DNA of 64,000 nt, from the NCBI RefSeq assembly GCF_016820585.1, contig NZ_JADHDX010000010.1:62001-126000 (forward strand). The letters run 5' to 3'. The first letter of the stretch is position 1, and the number at the start of each line of letters is the position of its first letter. This document shows positions 30,601-38,731 of the stretch, piece after piece. This DNA comes from Arthrobacter beigongshangensis. Lineage in GTDB: Bacteria > Bacillota > Bacilli > Bacillales_A > Planococcaceae. The position numbers and the translations under genes are program-made. Under the pieces are notes generated by a model. The model had not been told where the DNA came from, made no database searches, and worked only from the letters and a program-made list of their open reading frames with translations.

Positions 30601-32408
30601 CATTTAATAAAAACACAGATGTTGTTAAAGTGAAATATAGTGATGCCGCAGGTAACAAGGCAGAGAAGGTCCTTGAAATAGGTGCAGGAGACCCAGATCC
30701 AGACCCAGTTTCCTATGTTGTGAATAAAACAAGCTTGACCATGGGCATTGATCAGCAAGAACAGCTGATTGTCACTGAAAAAACGACAAATTCAGACGGT
30801 ACGGTCACAGAAAAGGATGTCACAGCAAAAGGAAGCTACAGCAGCGCGAACAGCAAAATTGCAACGGTTCAAAAAGGTCTCGTCACAGCAAAAGCGGTTG
30901 GAACAACGCAAGTGCGCATTCAACTGCCCGATCAACAGCCGATCATTGTGGAAGTTGAAGTGAAGGCGACTCCGCAAGATATCGTCACGTATGCTGTCAA
31001 TAAAACCAATGTAACACTAGGCGTTGGCCAGCAAGAACAGCTCATCGTCCTGGAAACAACGATTAAACCCGATGGCACAGTGATCGAGAAAGACGTTACT
31101 GTAAAAGGAAGCTACAGCGTTGCTGACAACAGTGTGGCAACAGTTCAAAAAGGTCTTGTCAATGCAAAGAAGGTTGGGAAAACGCAAGTACGCATCAACA
31201 TTCCTAACGAAGAAACAATTTACGTCTATCTTGAAGTGACAAAAATTCCGCAAGACATCGTTAACTATCAGGTGAGTCACACGAGCATGAACCTTCAAGT
31301 AGGACAACAGCAGCAGCTCAAAGTAACAGAAATTACGACTAAACCAAATGGGCAGATTACAAACAAAGACGTCACAGTTACAACAAAGTTCAATGTTGCC
31401 AATAACCAAATTGCAACAGTCCAAAAAGGTCTCGTCACAGCAAAAGCAGCTGGAAAAACACAAGTGCGTGTGATGATTCCAGACCAAGAGCCAATTCTTG
31501 TTTACCTTGACGTCACAGAGGTGCAAAAAGATGTCATCACGTATTCGGTGAATAAGGAAACAGTCACATTGACAGTCGGTCAGCAAGAGCAGCTAAAAGT
31601 CACTGAAACAACGACCAAGCCAAACGGTCAAATCATTACCAAAGACGTTACAGCAACGGGATCTTACAATGTCGTCAACAATAAAGTGGCAACCGTCAAA
31701 AAAGGTCTCATCACAGCACTTACGCCGGGAAGTACACAAGCACGCATAATGATTCCAAATCAACCAACGATTCTCGTGTACATTAACGTGAAAGACGTGG
31801 AAAAAGATCGTGTGACCTACTCGGTCAATATGACAGATTTACGGCTAATCGTCGACCAGCAGGAACAAATCACTGTCACTGAAACAACGGTGAAGCCGAA
31901 CGGACAAATTAGCACAAAAGATGTCACAGCAACGGCAAGCTTTAACGTCGTCAACAATCAAATTGCGACGGTTAAAAAAGGTGTTGTTACTGGGAAGAAA
32001 GTAGGGAAAACTCAAGTAAACGTCAAAATACCTGACCAACCTACACAATTTGTTTATCTTGAGGTAGTTGAAGCGCCAAAGGAAATTGTGACCTATGCGG
32101 TCGACATAACTAACCTAGAACTCCAAGCGGGCGAGCAACAGCAATTGACAGTGATTGAAACCACATTAAAGCCGGACGGCTCGTTGACAACGAAAGATGT
32201 GACAGCAGCCACTAAATTCACACCATCTAACAACAAAGTTGTGAAATTGAACAAGGGTCTTGTTACAGCCGTTGGTCCAGGTAAAGCTGTTATTACAGTT
32301 GCACACCCGAACTTTACGACAGTAGTCTATGCAACTGTTGAGGCACTAGGTGGAAGTATCTTAAAACCAGTGGAAGATGTGCAAGCACACACACTTCGTG
32401 TAAATTAA
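27630..32408 (+). CDS. Large secreted subtilisin-like protease with PA domain and six C-terminal repeats
   Basis: A 1592-residue exported protein. In order: signal peptide (cut near residue 31), inhibitor I9-type propeptide (to about 185), S8 catalytic domain with Asp near 219 (VLDTGIDYTH), His near 283 (SHGTHVAGT) and Ser near 607 (GTSMATPHIA). A PA insert (about 445-520, VQGKVALVSRGEIAF) lies between His and Ser, as in Vpr. A beta-rich region follows, then six tandem repeats of about 90 residues (1025-1567), each with QQEQL, KDVT, IATVQKG and TQVRI-type blocks, resembling bacterial Ig-like (BIG2) domains. It has no SLH or sorting signal. TTG start behind AAAGGGGAAATG. Confidence 0.93.
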   Translation: MGNKKFKSFFSVILALAMVFSLLAPLSVTANANAPKPFKPDNHNESIMQLKAAIAGQEQNQLQQPVLHPDLQDLKGNEEVGIIVHLSEDSAGLAHGKQKLNNKSFTAAERSKVINNVKTQQAQVKKMMKVKNISVKEKFSYDTVLNGLALTVKADELQELLNIPGVTLIEPDLLMYALDNPTKDGQVDATMSTSAPHLEIEKLWDKGIDGKNIKVGVLDTGIDYTHPEFEGIYKGGRNYIQHTSQYARPRADNDPYETTPKDRAATTPEFDARGSSFYTSHGTHVAGTIAAIGNNAYGIKGLAPKVDLYAYRVLGGYGSGATSGIIKGIEDSVKDGMDVINLSLGGSSNSAIAADAIAINNAMIEGTVAVVATGNSGPERGTIGNPSTAALGIAVGNSTNPEVEHTATVSVKVGAYEKTTDIKLMGVKFGEDLAAALAGDFEVVAIPNIGAATDYTGIDVQGKVALVSRGEIAFVDKIAAAKAAGASAILIHNASNGAGAPGPSNVYLGDSFDFIPAFDMSYTEGKALRDALAANNGQVSFNNFTAATTTGDIMNPSSSHGPTNPDFDIKPDVTAPGTNIMSTIPMYGKDSAAADYSEAYDRKTGTSMATPHIAAIAALVRQANPTWTPFDVKVAISNTAKLIDTNAYDVFAQGAGRVQPYEAAYPTILAYSMDTTTFSGNEVAHEKGTITFGKLPQVKEQAVTVKKQIRVVDAAKKGGTYSVRVETTKAFGTAKVTVNKPTFTLNDTEMLEVTLNAPKAATKKGDELLGYIHISGGGTEVSLPFAADFNGIAETAIEDLAITETDLSFDGDGFKDEAMLTFKLTGDVKTNYIELWDIMNPDGGEYGDGYIGYLHAGTSLAAGSYELGIKGIYKPWATAMPQTTIPDGLYTIDFTGETVSGNPPIIGDYAGPVVVKSTAGTIEGTVTGTTATGKIIDKYVDYQAELIQYDLGYDINTKLNATFEVLENDAVKSSGAVTLAQDGTFSFDVGTFNKNTDVVKVKYSDAAGNKAEKVLEIGAGDPDPDPVSYVVNKTSLTMGIDQQEQLIVTEKTTNSDGTVTEKDVTAKGSYSSANSKIATVQKGLVTAKAVGTTQVRIQLPDQQPIIVEVEVKATPQDIVTYAVNKTNVTLGVGQQEQLIVLETTIKPDGTVIEKDVTVKGSYSVADNSVATVQKGLVNAKKVGKTQVRINIPNEETIYVYLEVTKIPQDIVNYQVSHTSMNLQVGQQQQLKVTEITTKPNGQITNKDVTVTTKFNVANNQIATVQKGLVTAKAAGKTQVRVMIPDQEPILVYLDVTEVQKDVITYSVNKETVTLTVGQQEQLKVTETTTKPNGQIITKDVTATGSYNVVNNKVATVKKGLITALTPGSTQARIMIPNQPTILVYINVKDVEKDRVTYSVNMTDLRLIVDQQEQITVTETTVKPNGQISTKDVTATASFNVVNNQIATVKKGVVTGKKVGKTQVNVKIPDQPTQFVYLEVVEAPKEIVTYAVDITNLELQAGEQQQLTVIETTLKPDGSLTTKDVTAATKFTPSNNKVVKLNKGLVTAVGPGKAVITVAHPNFTTVVYATVEALGGSILKPVEDVQAHTLRVN

Positions 32409-32421
32409 GGATTCGTATTAC

Positions 32422-32468
32422 TGTGATAGGGAACGCCTTGTTTATCAAGGGGATTCCCTATTTTTTTA
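32422..32468 (+). terminator. Terminator after the large protease
   Basis: TAGGGAA...CCTTG pairs with CAAGG...TTCCCTA, followed by seven T residues. Confidence 0.9.
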
Positions 32469-32557
32469 TTAAAAGGGAGATAAATTTTGAATTTTAGGGT
32501 ATAAAGTAATATAAGTGAAATAAATACGGGGCTTTTTCCGTGTAAGGAAGTGCGAAA

Positions 32558-33175
32558 ATGAGAGGGATAAATGACAGGGCAATTGAATTGCTGCAAAAAA
32601 AACCGAAACAACAAAATGGAGTGGCAAGAAGAGCAGCAAGTGATAGAAAATATAGGACATCCTCTGCCAGGGTACAAGATTACGTCGTACTCGATTTTGA
32701 AACAACAGGCTTTCGCGCCGGTGCGGATCGGATCATTCAAATCGGAGCCATCAAATATAGCAATCATGAAAAAACGGACCTACTCAATACACTAATCAAT
32801 CCACAGCGCTATATCCCACCTTCAATTACGCGGCTGACAGGTATTACAAACGAAGCAGTGGAATTAGCACCAACAATCGAACAAAAGATTGGAGAGCTGA
32901 TTGATTTCATCGGGGACTTACCGATTGTTGTACATAATGCACCCTTCGATATGGGATTTCTTTATGCGCTCGAATTCAGCACGAATATCAACATTCCCGA
33001 ATATACGGTCATCGACACAGTAAAGCTTGCGCGAAAAATGATTCGTGAAACCCCGAACCATAAATTGACGACGCTAACAGAGTTTCTTCAGCTCGAACAC
33101 GATGCCCATGACGCTATTGGAGACTGCCTAGCTACCGCCGCAATCTTTCAATATTGCATGAAAAAGAATCGTTAA
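32558..33175 (+). CDS. DEDDh 3'-5' exonuclease (DnaQ/PolC epsilon-like)
   Basis: A 205-residue stand-alone proofreading-type exonuclease. Exo I is LDFETTGFRAG, Exo II is VVHNAPFDMGFL, and Exo III is HDAIGDCLATA, giving Asp, Glu, Asp, His and Asp of the DEDDh group. A basic N-terminal extension of about 40 residues precedes the fold. GTAAGGAAGTG precedes the ATG. The closest relation is to the exonuclease insert of PolC. Substrate in the cell is unknown. Confidence 0.9.
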   Translation: MRGINDRAIELLQKKPKQQNGVARRAASDRKYRTSSARVQDYVVLDFETTGFRAGADRIIQIGAIKYSNHEKTDLLNTLINPQRYIPPSITRLTGITNEAVELAPTIEQKIGELIDFIGDLPIVVHNAPFDMGFLYALEFSTNINIPEYTVIDTVKLARKMIRETPNHKLTTLTEFLQLEHDAHDAIGDCLATAAIFQYCMKKNR

Positions 33176-33268
33176 TAGCAGCCAGTTTACCTTGTTACAC
33201 GAATTTAGGTAAATTGACGAAAAGCCACTTCATTCAAAAATCCCTATATGGCACACCAAACGACTAGC

Positions 33269-33297
33269 AACCGCCTGATTATAGAGGCGGTTTTTTT
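33269..33297 (+). terminator. Terminator after exonuclease gene
   Basis: AACCGCCT pairs with AGGCGGTT around GATTATAG, followed by seven T residues. Confidence 0.9.
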
Positions 33298-33424
33298 ATC
33301 GTCAATAAAAATGCAAAAAAGCTGAATGAAAAAATTTACATAAATAATATAGTCGAATCTCATAATAACTGTTAAACTCATACTAGTAAGTGAATAATAA
33401 GTTAATAGTAAAGGGGAGAAACAA

Positions 33425-35635
33425 ATGTTTAAAAGTGTCAGTAACAAAAAGATCTTTGCTACATCAGTAACAGCTGCTGCGATAGCGGTGGCGGTAGTGG
33501 TACCTACAGCTTCTGCAGATACGGCTTCATTTAAAGATGTATCATCGAATTATGCAGATGCAGTTCATTTTTTAGTCAGCAATGACATGACAAAAGGATT
33601 TAGCACGACGCAATTTGGAACACTGAATACCATTAAACGAGCGGATGCAGCGGTATTTATCGCACGAGCAGCCGGTTTTCAACCCGAAGGAAAATATAAA
33701 AATTCAGGCTTTACAGACGTTCCAAGTCATGCGAAATGGGCAGTCGACGCACTCGTTGAAGCCGGCGTTCTAAATGGACTAAACGACAAAGAATTTGGCG
33801 CCAATGAACCATTGACGCGTAACCAAACAGCGAAAGTACTAGCGAATGCAGCAGGTTTAAAAATCAATGACGCCGTCAAAACATCTGCGTTCAAAGATGT
33901 TAATACCAGCTTCGCGAAGTATGTCCAAGCTTTGGTTGATGCTGGAATTACAAAAGGAAAAACAGAAACAAGCTTCGGTTCATACGCACCTGTTACAAGA
34001 GGCGAGTTAGCCTTATTTATTCATCGTGCAAAAGAACAATTCGGCTTCTTGGATCTTATGATTATGCATACGAACGACACGCACGCTTATTTAGATAGAT
34101 TCCCTTATATTGCCACAGCAGTGAAAGAGCTGCGTACGGAGCATGCGAATAGTATCCTTCTACACGCAGGTGACGTATTCTCTGGCGATCTTTATTTCAA
34201 CGCATTTCTAGGGCAGGCTGATCTTGCAATCATGAACGACCTTGGCTATGATGCAATGACTTTTGGAAACCATGAATTTGATCTTGGCTCCACTAAAGAC
34301 GGGCATCTTGCTCTTTCAAACTTCGTCAAAGGTGCTAAGTTCCCATTACTAGCATCAAACGTTGATTTCTCAAAAGACAAGCTTTTCGAAGGGCTGCAAA
34401 CAAAATCTGTCGAGTCTGACTACAAAGACGGCCATATTTATGATGGAGTCGTCCTGAATATCAACGGCCAATCAGTAGGTGTCTTCGGCCTGACAACTGA
34501 GGAAACACCAAGTATCGCAAGTACTGGCGAAGTCCAATTCTTAAACTATATTGACCGTGCAAAAGCATCAGTCGCGGCATTCGAAGCAAAAGGCATCGAT
34601 AAAATCATTGCCCTAACGCATCTCGGATTTGATGACTCTTTAACATTCGACAATGATTTGGAGCTTGCGAAACAAGTAAAAGGCATTGACGTCATCGTTG
34701 GAGGCCATACGCACTCTACGTTAAAAGAGCCTCATATCGCCAAAAACCATGACGCACCAACAATCATTGTTCAAGCCAATGAATACGGAAAAGTGCTCGG
34801 TACACTAAACGTTTCATTCAATAAAAAAGGCGAAGTCTATGCGCACGCTGGAGAATTGGTCAACACAGACACTTCTGCATCTACGCCTACAACAGTAAAA
34901 CCAGATGCACAAACAGCTAGAATTTTAGCGCCATATGCTGCGAAAGTAAAAGAAATCCGAGAAGAATCCATCGGTAAAACAGCACTTGTTGATCTCGACG
35001 GTCGACGCGTATCCGATGATAACGGCATTTCAAGCGTTCGCTACAATGAAACGACTCTCGGAAACTTAATGACAGATGCTATGCTAGCAAAAGCACAGGA
35101 AATAGAACCGAAAACTGCAATTGCCCTTCAAAATGGCGGTGGAATTCGCGCAACAATTCCAGCAGGAGATATAACAGTTGGAGATGTTCTCAAAGCGATG
35201 CCATTTGGTAACGCTCTAGCGATAGTCGAAATTTCAGGAGCAGATTTGAAAGCGACATTAGAACATGGTATTTCTGCTGATGTGCGCGAAGGCGGCGGAC
35301 TAAAAGAAAATGGAGCGTTTCTACATGTCGCAGGTATGCAGTATTCCTACGATTCCAAAGCTGAAAAAGGCAAGCGCCTAACATCTGTAAAAGTGAAAAA
35401 AGGCGAGGAATATGTAGACCTCGTTGACAGCGAAATGTATTTCGTCACAACAGCTAACTTCACAGCAAAAGGCGGCGACGGCTTCGAAAAATTCGCCAAA
35501 GCCTACGCAGATGGTCGTGTCTCTGAACCAGGCTTCGTCGACTACGAAAACTTCATCAACTACGTAAAAACACTAGAAACAGTCGATCCAAAAGTAGAAG
35601 GCCGCATCATCGACATATCTCTACCAAAACAATAA
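33425..35635 (+). CDS. SLH-anchored 5'-nucleotidase / metallophosphoesterase
   Basis: A 736-residue surface enzyme of the UshA/YfkN type that releases phosphate from nucleotides. Signal peptide to about 31, three SLH repeats (32-205; e.g. IKRADAAVFIARA, VTRGELALFIHRA), metallophosphatase domain from 213 (MHTNDTHAYLD, AGDVFSGD, FGNHEFDLG, GGHTHS), then the nucleotidase C-terminal domain (LQNGGGIRA, MPFGNAL). All metal ligands I looked for are present. GTAAAGGGGAGAAAC precedes the ATG. SLH domains should hold it on the pyruvylated wall polymer. Confidence 0.95.
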   Translation: MFKSVSNKKIFATSVTAAAIAVAVVVPTASADTASFKDVSSNYADAVHFLVSNDMTKGFSTTQFGTLNTIKRADAAVFIARAAGFQPEGKYKNSGFTDVPSHAKWAVDALVEAGVLNGLNDKEFGANEPLTRNQTAKVLANAAGLKINDAVKTSAFKDVNTSFAKYVQALVDAGITKGKTETSFGSYAPVTRGELALFIHRAKEQFGFLDLMIMHTNDTHAYLDRFPYIATAVKELRTEHANSILLHAGDVFSGDLYFNAFLGQADLAIMNDLGYDAMTFGNHEFDLGSTKDGHLALSNFVKGAKFPLLASNVDFSKDKLFEGLQTKSVESDYKDGHIYDGVVLNINGQSVGVFGLTTEETPSIASTGEVQFLNYIDRAKASVAAFEAKGIDKIIALTHLGFDDSLTFDNDLELAKQVKGIDVIVGGHTHSTLKEPHIAKNHDAPTIIVQANEYGKVLGTLNVSFNKKGEVYAHAGELVNTDTSASTPTTVKPDAQTARILAPYAAKVKEIREESIGKTALVDLDGRRVSDDNGISSVRYNETTLGNLMTDAMLAKAQEIEPKTAIALQNGGGIRATIPAGDITVGDVLKAMPFGNALAIVEISGADLKATLEHGISADVREGGGLKENGAFLHVAGMQYSYDSKAEKGKRLTSVKVKKGEEYVDLVDSEMYFVTTANFTAKGGDGFEKFAKAYADGRVSEPGFVDYENFINYVKTLETVDPKVEGRIIDISLPKQ

Positions 35636-35642
35636 CTCAAAA

Positions 35643-35687
35643 ACGCCCCGCCGCCGGATCAATCTGGCGGACGAGGCGTTTTTTTAT
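35643..35687 (+). terminator. Terminator after SLH nucleotidase
   Basis: AACGCC...GCCGCC pairs with GGCGG...GGCGTT and is followed by seven T residues. Array 2 begins just beyond it. Confidence 0.88.
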
Positions 35688-35699
35688 GTGTTTTAGGAC

Positions 35700-36960
35700 A
35701 GTGAGTAGCCATTTTCGCCGAGTTTCCAACGAAAGTATCGGACTGTGCAACCATTTCCCCGAAGTGTGCAACCAAATCACGAAAGTCTCCAACCATTTGC
35801 GCAAAGTGTGCAACCAAGCGCCAAGTTTCCAACAAAAGTATCGAAGCGTCCAACATTTCCCCCGAAGTGTGCAACCAAATCACAAAAGTCTCCAACCATT
35901 TGCGCAAAGTGTGCAACAAAGCGCCGAGTTTCCAACAAAAGTATCGAGGTGTGCGACCATTCCCCCGCAGTGTGCAACCAAATCGCGAAAGCCTCCAACC
36001 ATTTGCGCAAAGTGTGCAACAAAGCGCCGAGTTTCCAACAAAAGTATCGAGGTGTGCAACCATTCCCCCGCAGTGTGCAACCAAATCGCGAAAGCCTCCA
36101 ACCATTTGCGCAAAGTGTGCAACAAAGCACCAAGTTTCCAACAAAAGTATCGAAGTCTCCAACATTTCCCCCCGCAGTGTGCAACCAAATCGCTAAAGTC
36201 TCCAACCATTTGCGCAAAGTGTGCAACCAAGCGCCAAGTTTCCAACAAACGTATCGAAGTGTCCAACCATTCTCCCGCAGTGTGCAACCAAATCGTCAAA
36301 GTCTCCAACCATTTGCGCAAAGTGTGCAACCAAGCGCCAAGTTTCCAACAAAAGTATTGAAGTGTCCAACCATTCTCCCGCAGTGTGCAACCAAATCGCT
36401 AAAGTCTCCAACCATTTGCGCAAAGTGTGCAACCAAGCGCCAAGTTTCCAACAAAAGTATTGAAGTGTCCAACCATTCTCCCGCAGTGTGCAACCAAATC
36501 GCTAAAGTCTCCAACCATTTGCGCAAAGTGTGCAACCAAGCGCCAAGTTTCCAACAAAAGTAGAGAAGTGTGCAACCATTCCCTCGCAGTGTGCAACCAA
36601 ATCGTCAAAGTCTCCAACCATTTGCGCAAAGTGTGCAACGAAGCATTAAGTCTCCAACAAAAGTGTTGAAGTGTCCAACATTTCCCCCGCAGTGTGCAAC
36701 CAAATCGCAAAAGTCTCCAACCATTTGCGCCAAGTGTGCAACCAAGAGCCAACCTTTCAACAAAAGTATCGAAGTGTGCAACATTACCCCCGAAGTGTGC
36801 AACCAAATCGCTAAAGCCTCCAACCATTTGCGCAAAGTGTGCAACCAAGCGCCAACCTTCCAACAAAAGTATCCAAGCCTCCAACATTTTCCCCGAAGTG
36901 TCCAACGAAACCCACCGAGTCTCCAACCATCCCCCCGCAGTGTGCAACCAACAACCGTCA
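35700..36960. repeat. Satellite-like array 2 with 103-bp higher-order period
   Basis: About 60 head-to-tail units of 21 (sometimes 19) bases: AGTnT(C/G)CAAC followed by about ten variable bases ending in A. They recur in a fixed order of five (21+21+19+21+21 = 103 bases), about twelve times; neighbouring sets are nearly identical in the middle and more diverged at both ends. It fills the space between the SLH nucleotidase terminator and the SLH amidase gene. Long ORFs on both strands (up to 272 codons) arise because 21 is divisible by three. Confidence 0.96.
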
Positions 36961-37090
36961 TTTTCCCCACAAAAAATCAACAATAATTGCATAACCGCCA
37001 AAATATAAATTTAGTTCGTTCGAAACATATAAAACTAGCACGAGTTGTGGTAGACTTTGAGTAATATTTGTAAAAAAAGGAGCTTAAAAA

Positions 37091-38569
37091 TTGAAAAAAA
37101 TAGGACTGATACTTCTATCGTGTTTATTGCTCATCTCAGCGTCCTTATTACCAACGGACTTCGCAGCGGCGGCTCCAGTATATACTGACATTCCCGTGAA
37201 ACACCGTGCTTATAAGGAAATTTACTATCTTGCACAAAGTGACATCACGACATCGGACAACCCTACCCTTTTTTCACCTGACGCACCTATGACACGTGCA
37301 CATGCCGCAGCGATGATTGGCAAGGCCATTCAGCTGACGGGCGACCAAGCAACAACACAGTTTTCAGATGTAAATGTCAGCCATTTTGCATCAGGATATA
37401 TTGCTGAATCTGTTAACCGTGGCATCATTAAAGGCTACCTCGACGGGACATTCAAGCCTGACGAAACGCTAAAACGAGGAGAAATGGCCTTGCTCATTAG
37501 CCGCGCATTCGGTTATCAATCGGATTCCACAACAGCAGCAGCCCAGGAATTCATGGACAAAGGCATTTCACAAGGTACAGGAAATGGAATATTTGGGACA
37601 GGCGACTTGATGAAACGCGGCGACTTCTCTATATTTCTAGCACGTGCCATTAATGCAGAATTCCGTGTAGGCAACAAAGCACTTAGTGCGACGCCGATGT
37701 ATGTAAATGTAGACGAGTCGACGTCGTTGAATATGCGACAAGGACCTTCCACTGAATATACGACAACAAAACAACTATTTGCAGGCTATCCGGTAGACGT
37801 TTTCTATCGAGTTGGAGATTGGCTTTACACAAAAGTGGACAACAATTACGGATTTCTACATAGTGGATTTCTTTCAACGGATCAGCCAATCGTAAGCTCC
37901 ATTAAAGACCCAATCGACCTAGTCGTAGATACCAATACGCCAAAAACAATTGACCAATTAGTGGTCATTATCGACCCAGGGCACGGTGCTCATGATCCAG
38001 GCGCAATCGGCTTCGGTCTAAAAGAAAAAGATGTTGTACTCGATGTTTCATTGCGGATGAAAAAGTATTTTCAACAAACACCAATTCCTGTGGCACTAAC
38101 GCGTGAAACGGACGTGTTCGTAACGCTTCAAGACCGTGTGAAGTTTGCCCAGCAGAACCAAGGGGATGTATTTATAAGTGTGCATGCAAATGCATTTAAC
38201 GGTTCTACGAACGGCACAGAAACATTTTATTACTCGGCAGCGCGAAATGCCCAAGTCGACGAATCAAAAGCGTTGACAACCTATATCCATAAGAGAATGC
38301 TTGAAGCATGGAAGCTCTCGGATCGTAAAGTCAAAAAAGGAAATCTTCACGTTCTTCGTGAAAATTCAATGCCTGCCACACTTATCGAAATGGGCTTCAT
38401 CGACAATAAAAGTGACAATGCATACCTGGCGTCAGCAGAGCGCCGAGAGCAAATGGCAAGAGGGATTTTCCTAGGTACGCTCGATTACTATTATCACTAT
38501 GAAGGCCGTACAGAAATGGCCGCATTCTATTCGAAATTTAATGCAACACCTTCAGCGAAGCATTATTAA
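37091..38569 (+). CDS. SLH-anchored N-acetylmuramoyl-L-alanine amidase
   Basis: A 492-residue exported peptidoglycan hydrolase. Signal peptide to about 28, three SLH repeats (29-200; MTRAHAAAMIGKA, LKRGEMALLISRA, MKRGDFSIFLARA), one bacterial SH3 domain (205-265; SLNMRQGPSTEY), and an Amidase_3 zinc domain from about 290 (IIDPGHGAHDPGA, FISVHANAF, LIEMGFIDN) with the zinc histidines and catalytic glutamate present. It cuts between MurNAc and the stem peptide. TTG start at 37091 behind AAAGGAGC. Confidence 0.94.
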   Translation: MKKIGLILLSCLLLISASLLPTDFAAAAPVYTDIPVKHRAYKEIYYLAQSDITTSDNPTLFSPDAPMTRAHAAAMIGKAIQLTGDQATTQFSDVNVSHFASGYIAESVNRGIIKGYLDGTFKPDETLKRGEMALLISRAFGYQSDSTTAAAQEFMDKGISQGTGNGIFGTGDLMKRGDFSIFLARAINAEFRVGNKALSATPMYVNVDESTSLNMRQGPSTEYTTTKQLFAGYPVDVFYRVGDWLYTKVDNNYGFLHSGFLSTDQPIVSSIKDPIDLVVDTNTPKTIDQLVVIIDPGHGAHDPGAIGFGLKEKDVVLDVSLRMKKYFQQTPIPVALTRETDVFVTLQDRVKFAQQNQGDVFISVHANAFNGSTNGTETFYYSAARNAQVDESKALTTYIHKRMLEAWKLSDRKVKKGNLHVLRENSMPATLIEMGFIDNKSDNAYLASAERREQMARGIFLGTLDYYYHYEGRTEMAAFYSKFNATPSAKHY

Positions 38570-38606
38570 TCTTCGTTTGGCAGAAAACACCTATTCAATA
38601 GGTGTC

Positions 38607-38632
38607 AAGATTACGCCTCGGCGTAATTGATA
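38607..38632. repeat. Dispersed palindromic element, terminal fragment E
   Basis: The palindrome ATTACGCC-TC-GGCGTAAT followed by TGA matches the right-hand hairpin of copies A-D, with different but still pairing bases. Nothing else of the element is present here. Confidence 0.5.
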
Positions 38633-38644
38633 AATTTGCTGCAG

Positions 38645-38682
38645 AAGTCCTGCCGGAATTGATTTCTGGCAGGACTTTTTTT
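38645..38682 (+). terminator. Terminator after SLH amidase
   Basis: AAGTCCTGCC pairs with GGCAGGACTT, followed by a T tract. Confidence 0.92.
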
Positions 38683-38731
38683 ACAAAGTGCTCGTAGATC
38701 ATTACAGAAAATGAGTGGGGGAATAGTCTCA

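Noticed and set aside
35659..37008. Overlapping repetitive ORFs on both strands in array 2 (up to 272 codons)
   Set aside because: Same artefact: all frames translate the 7-codon period, and no frame has a start signal or a plausible fold.
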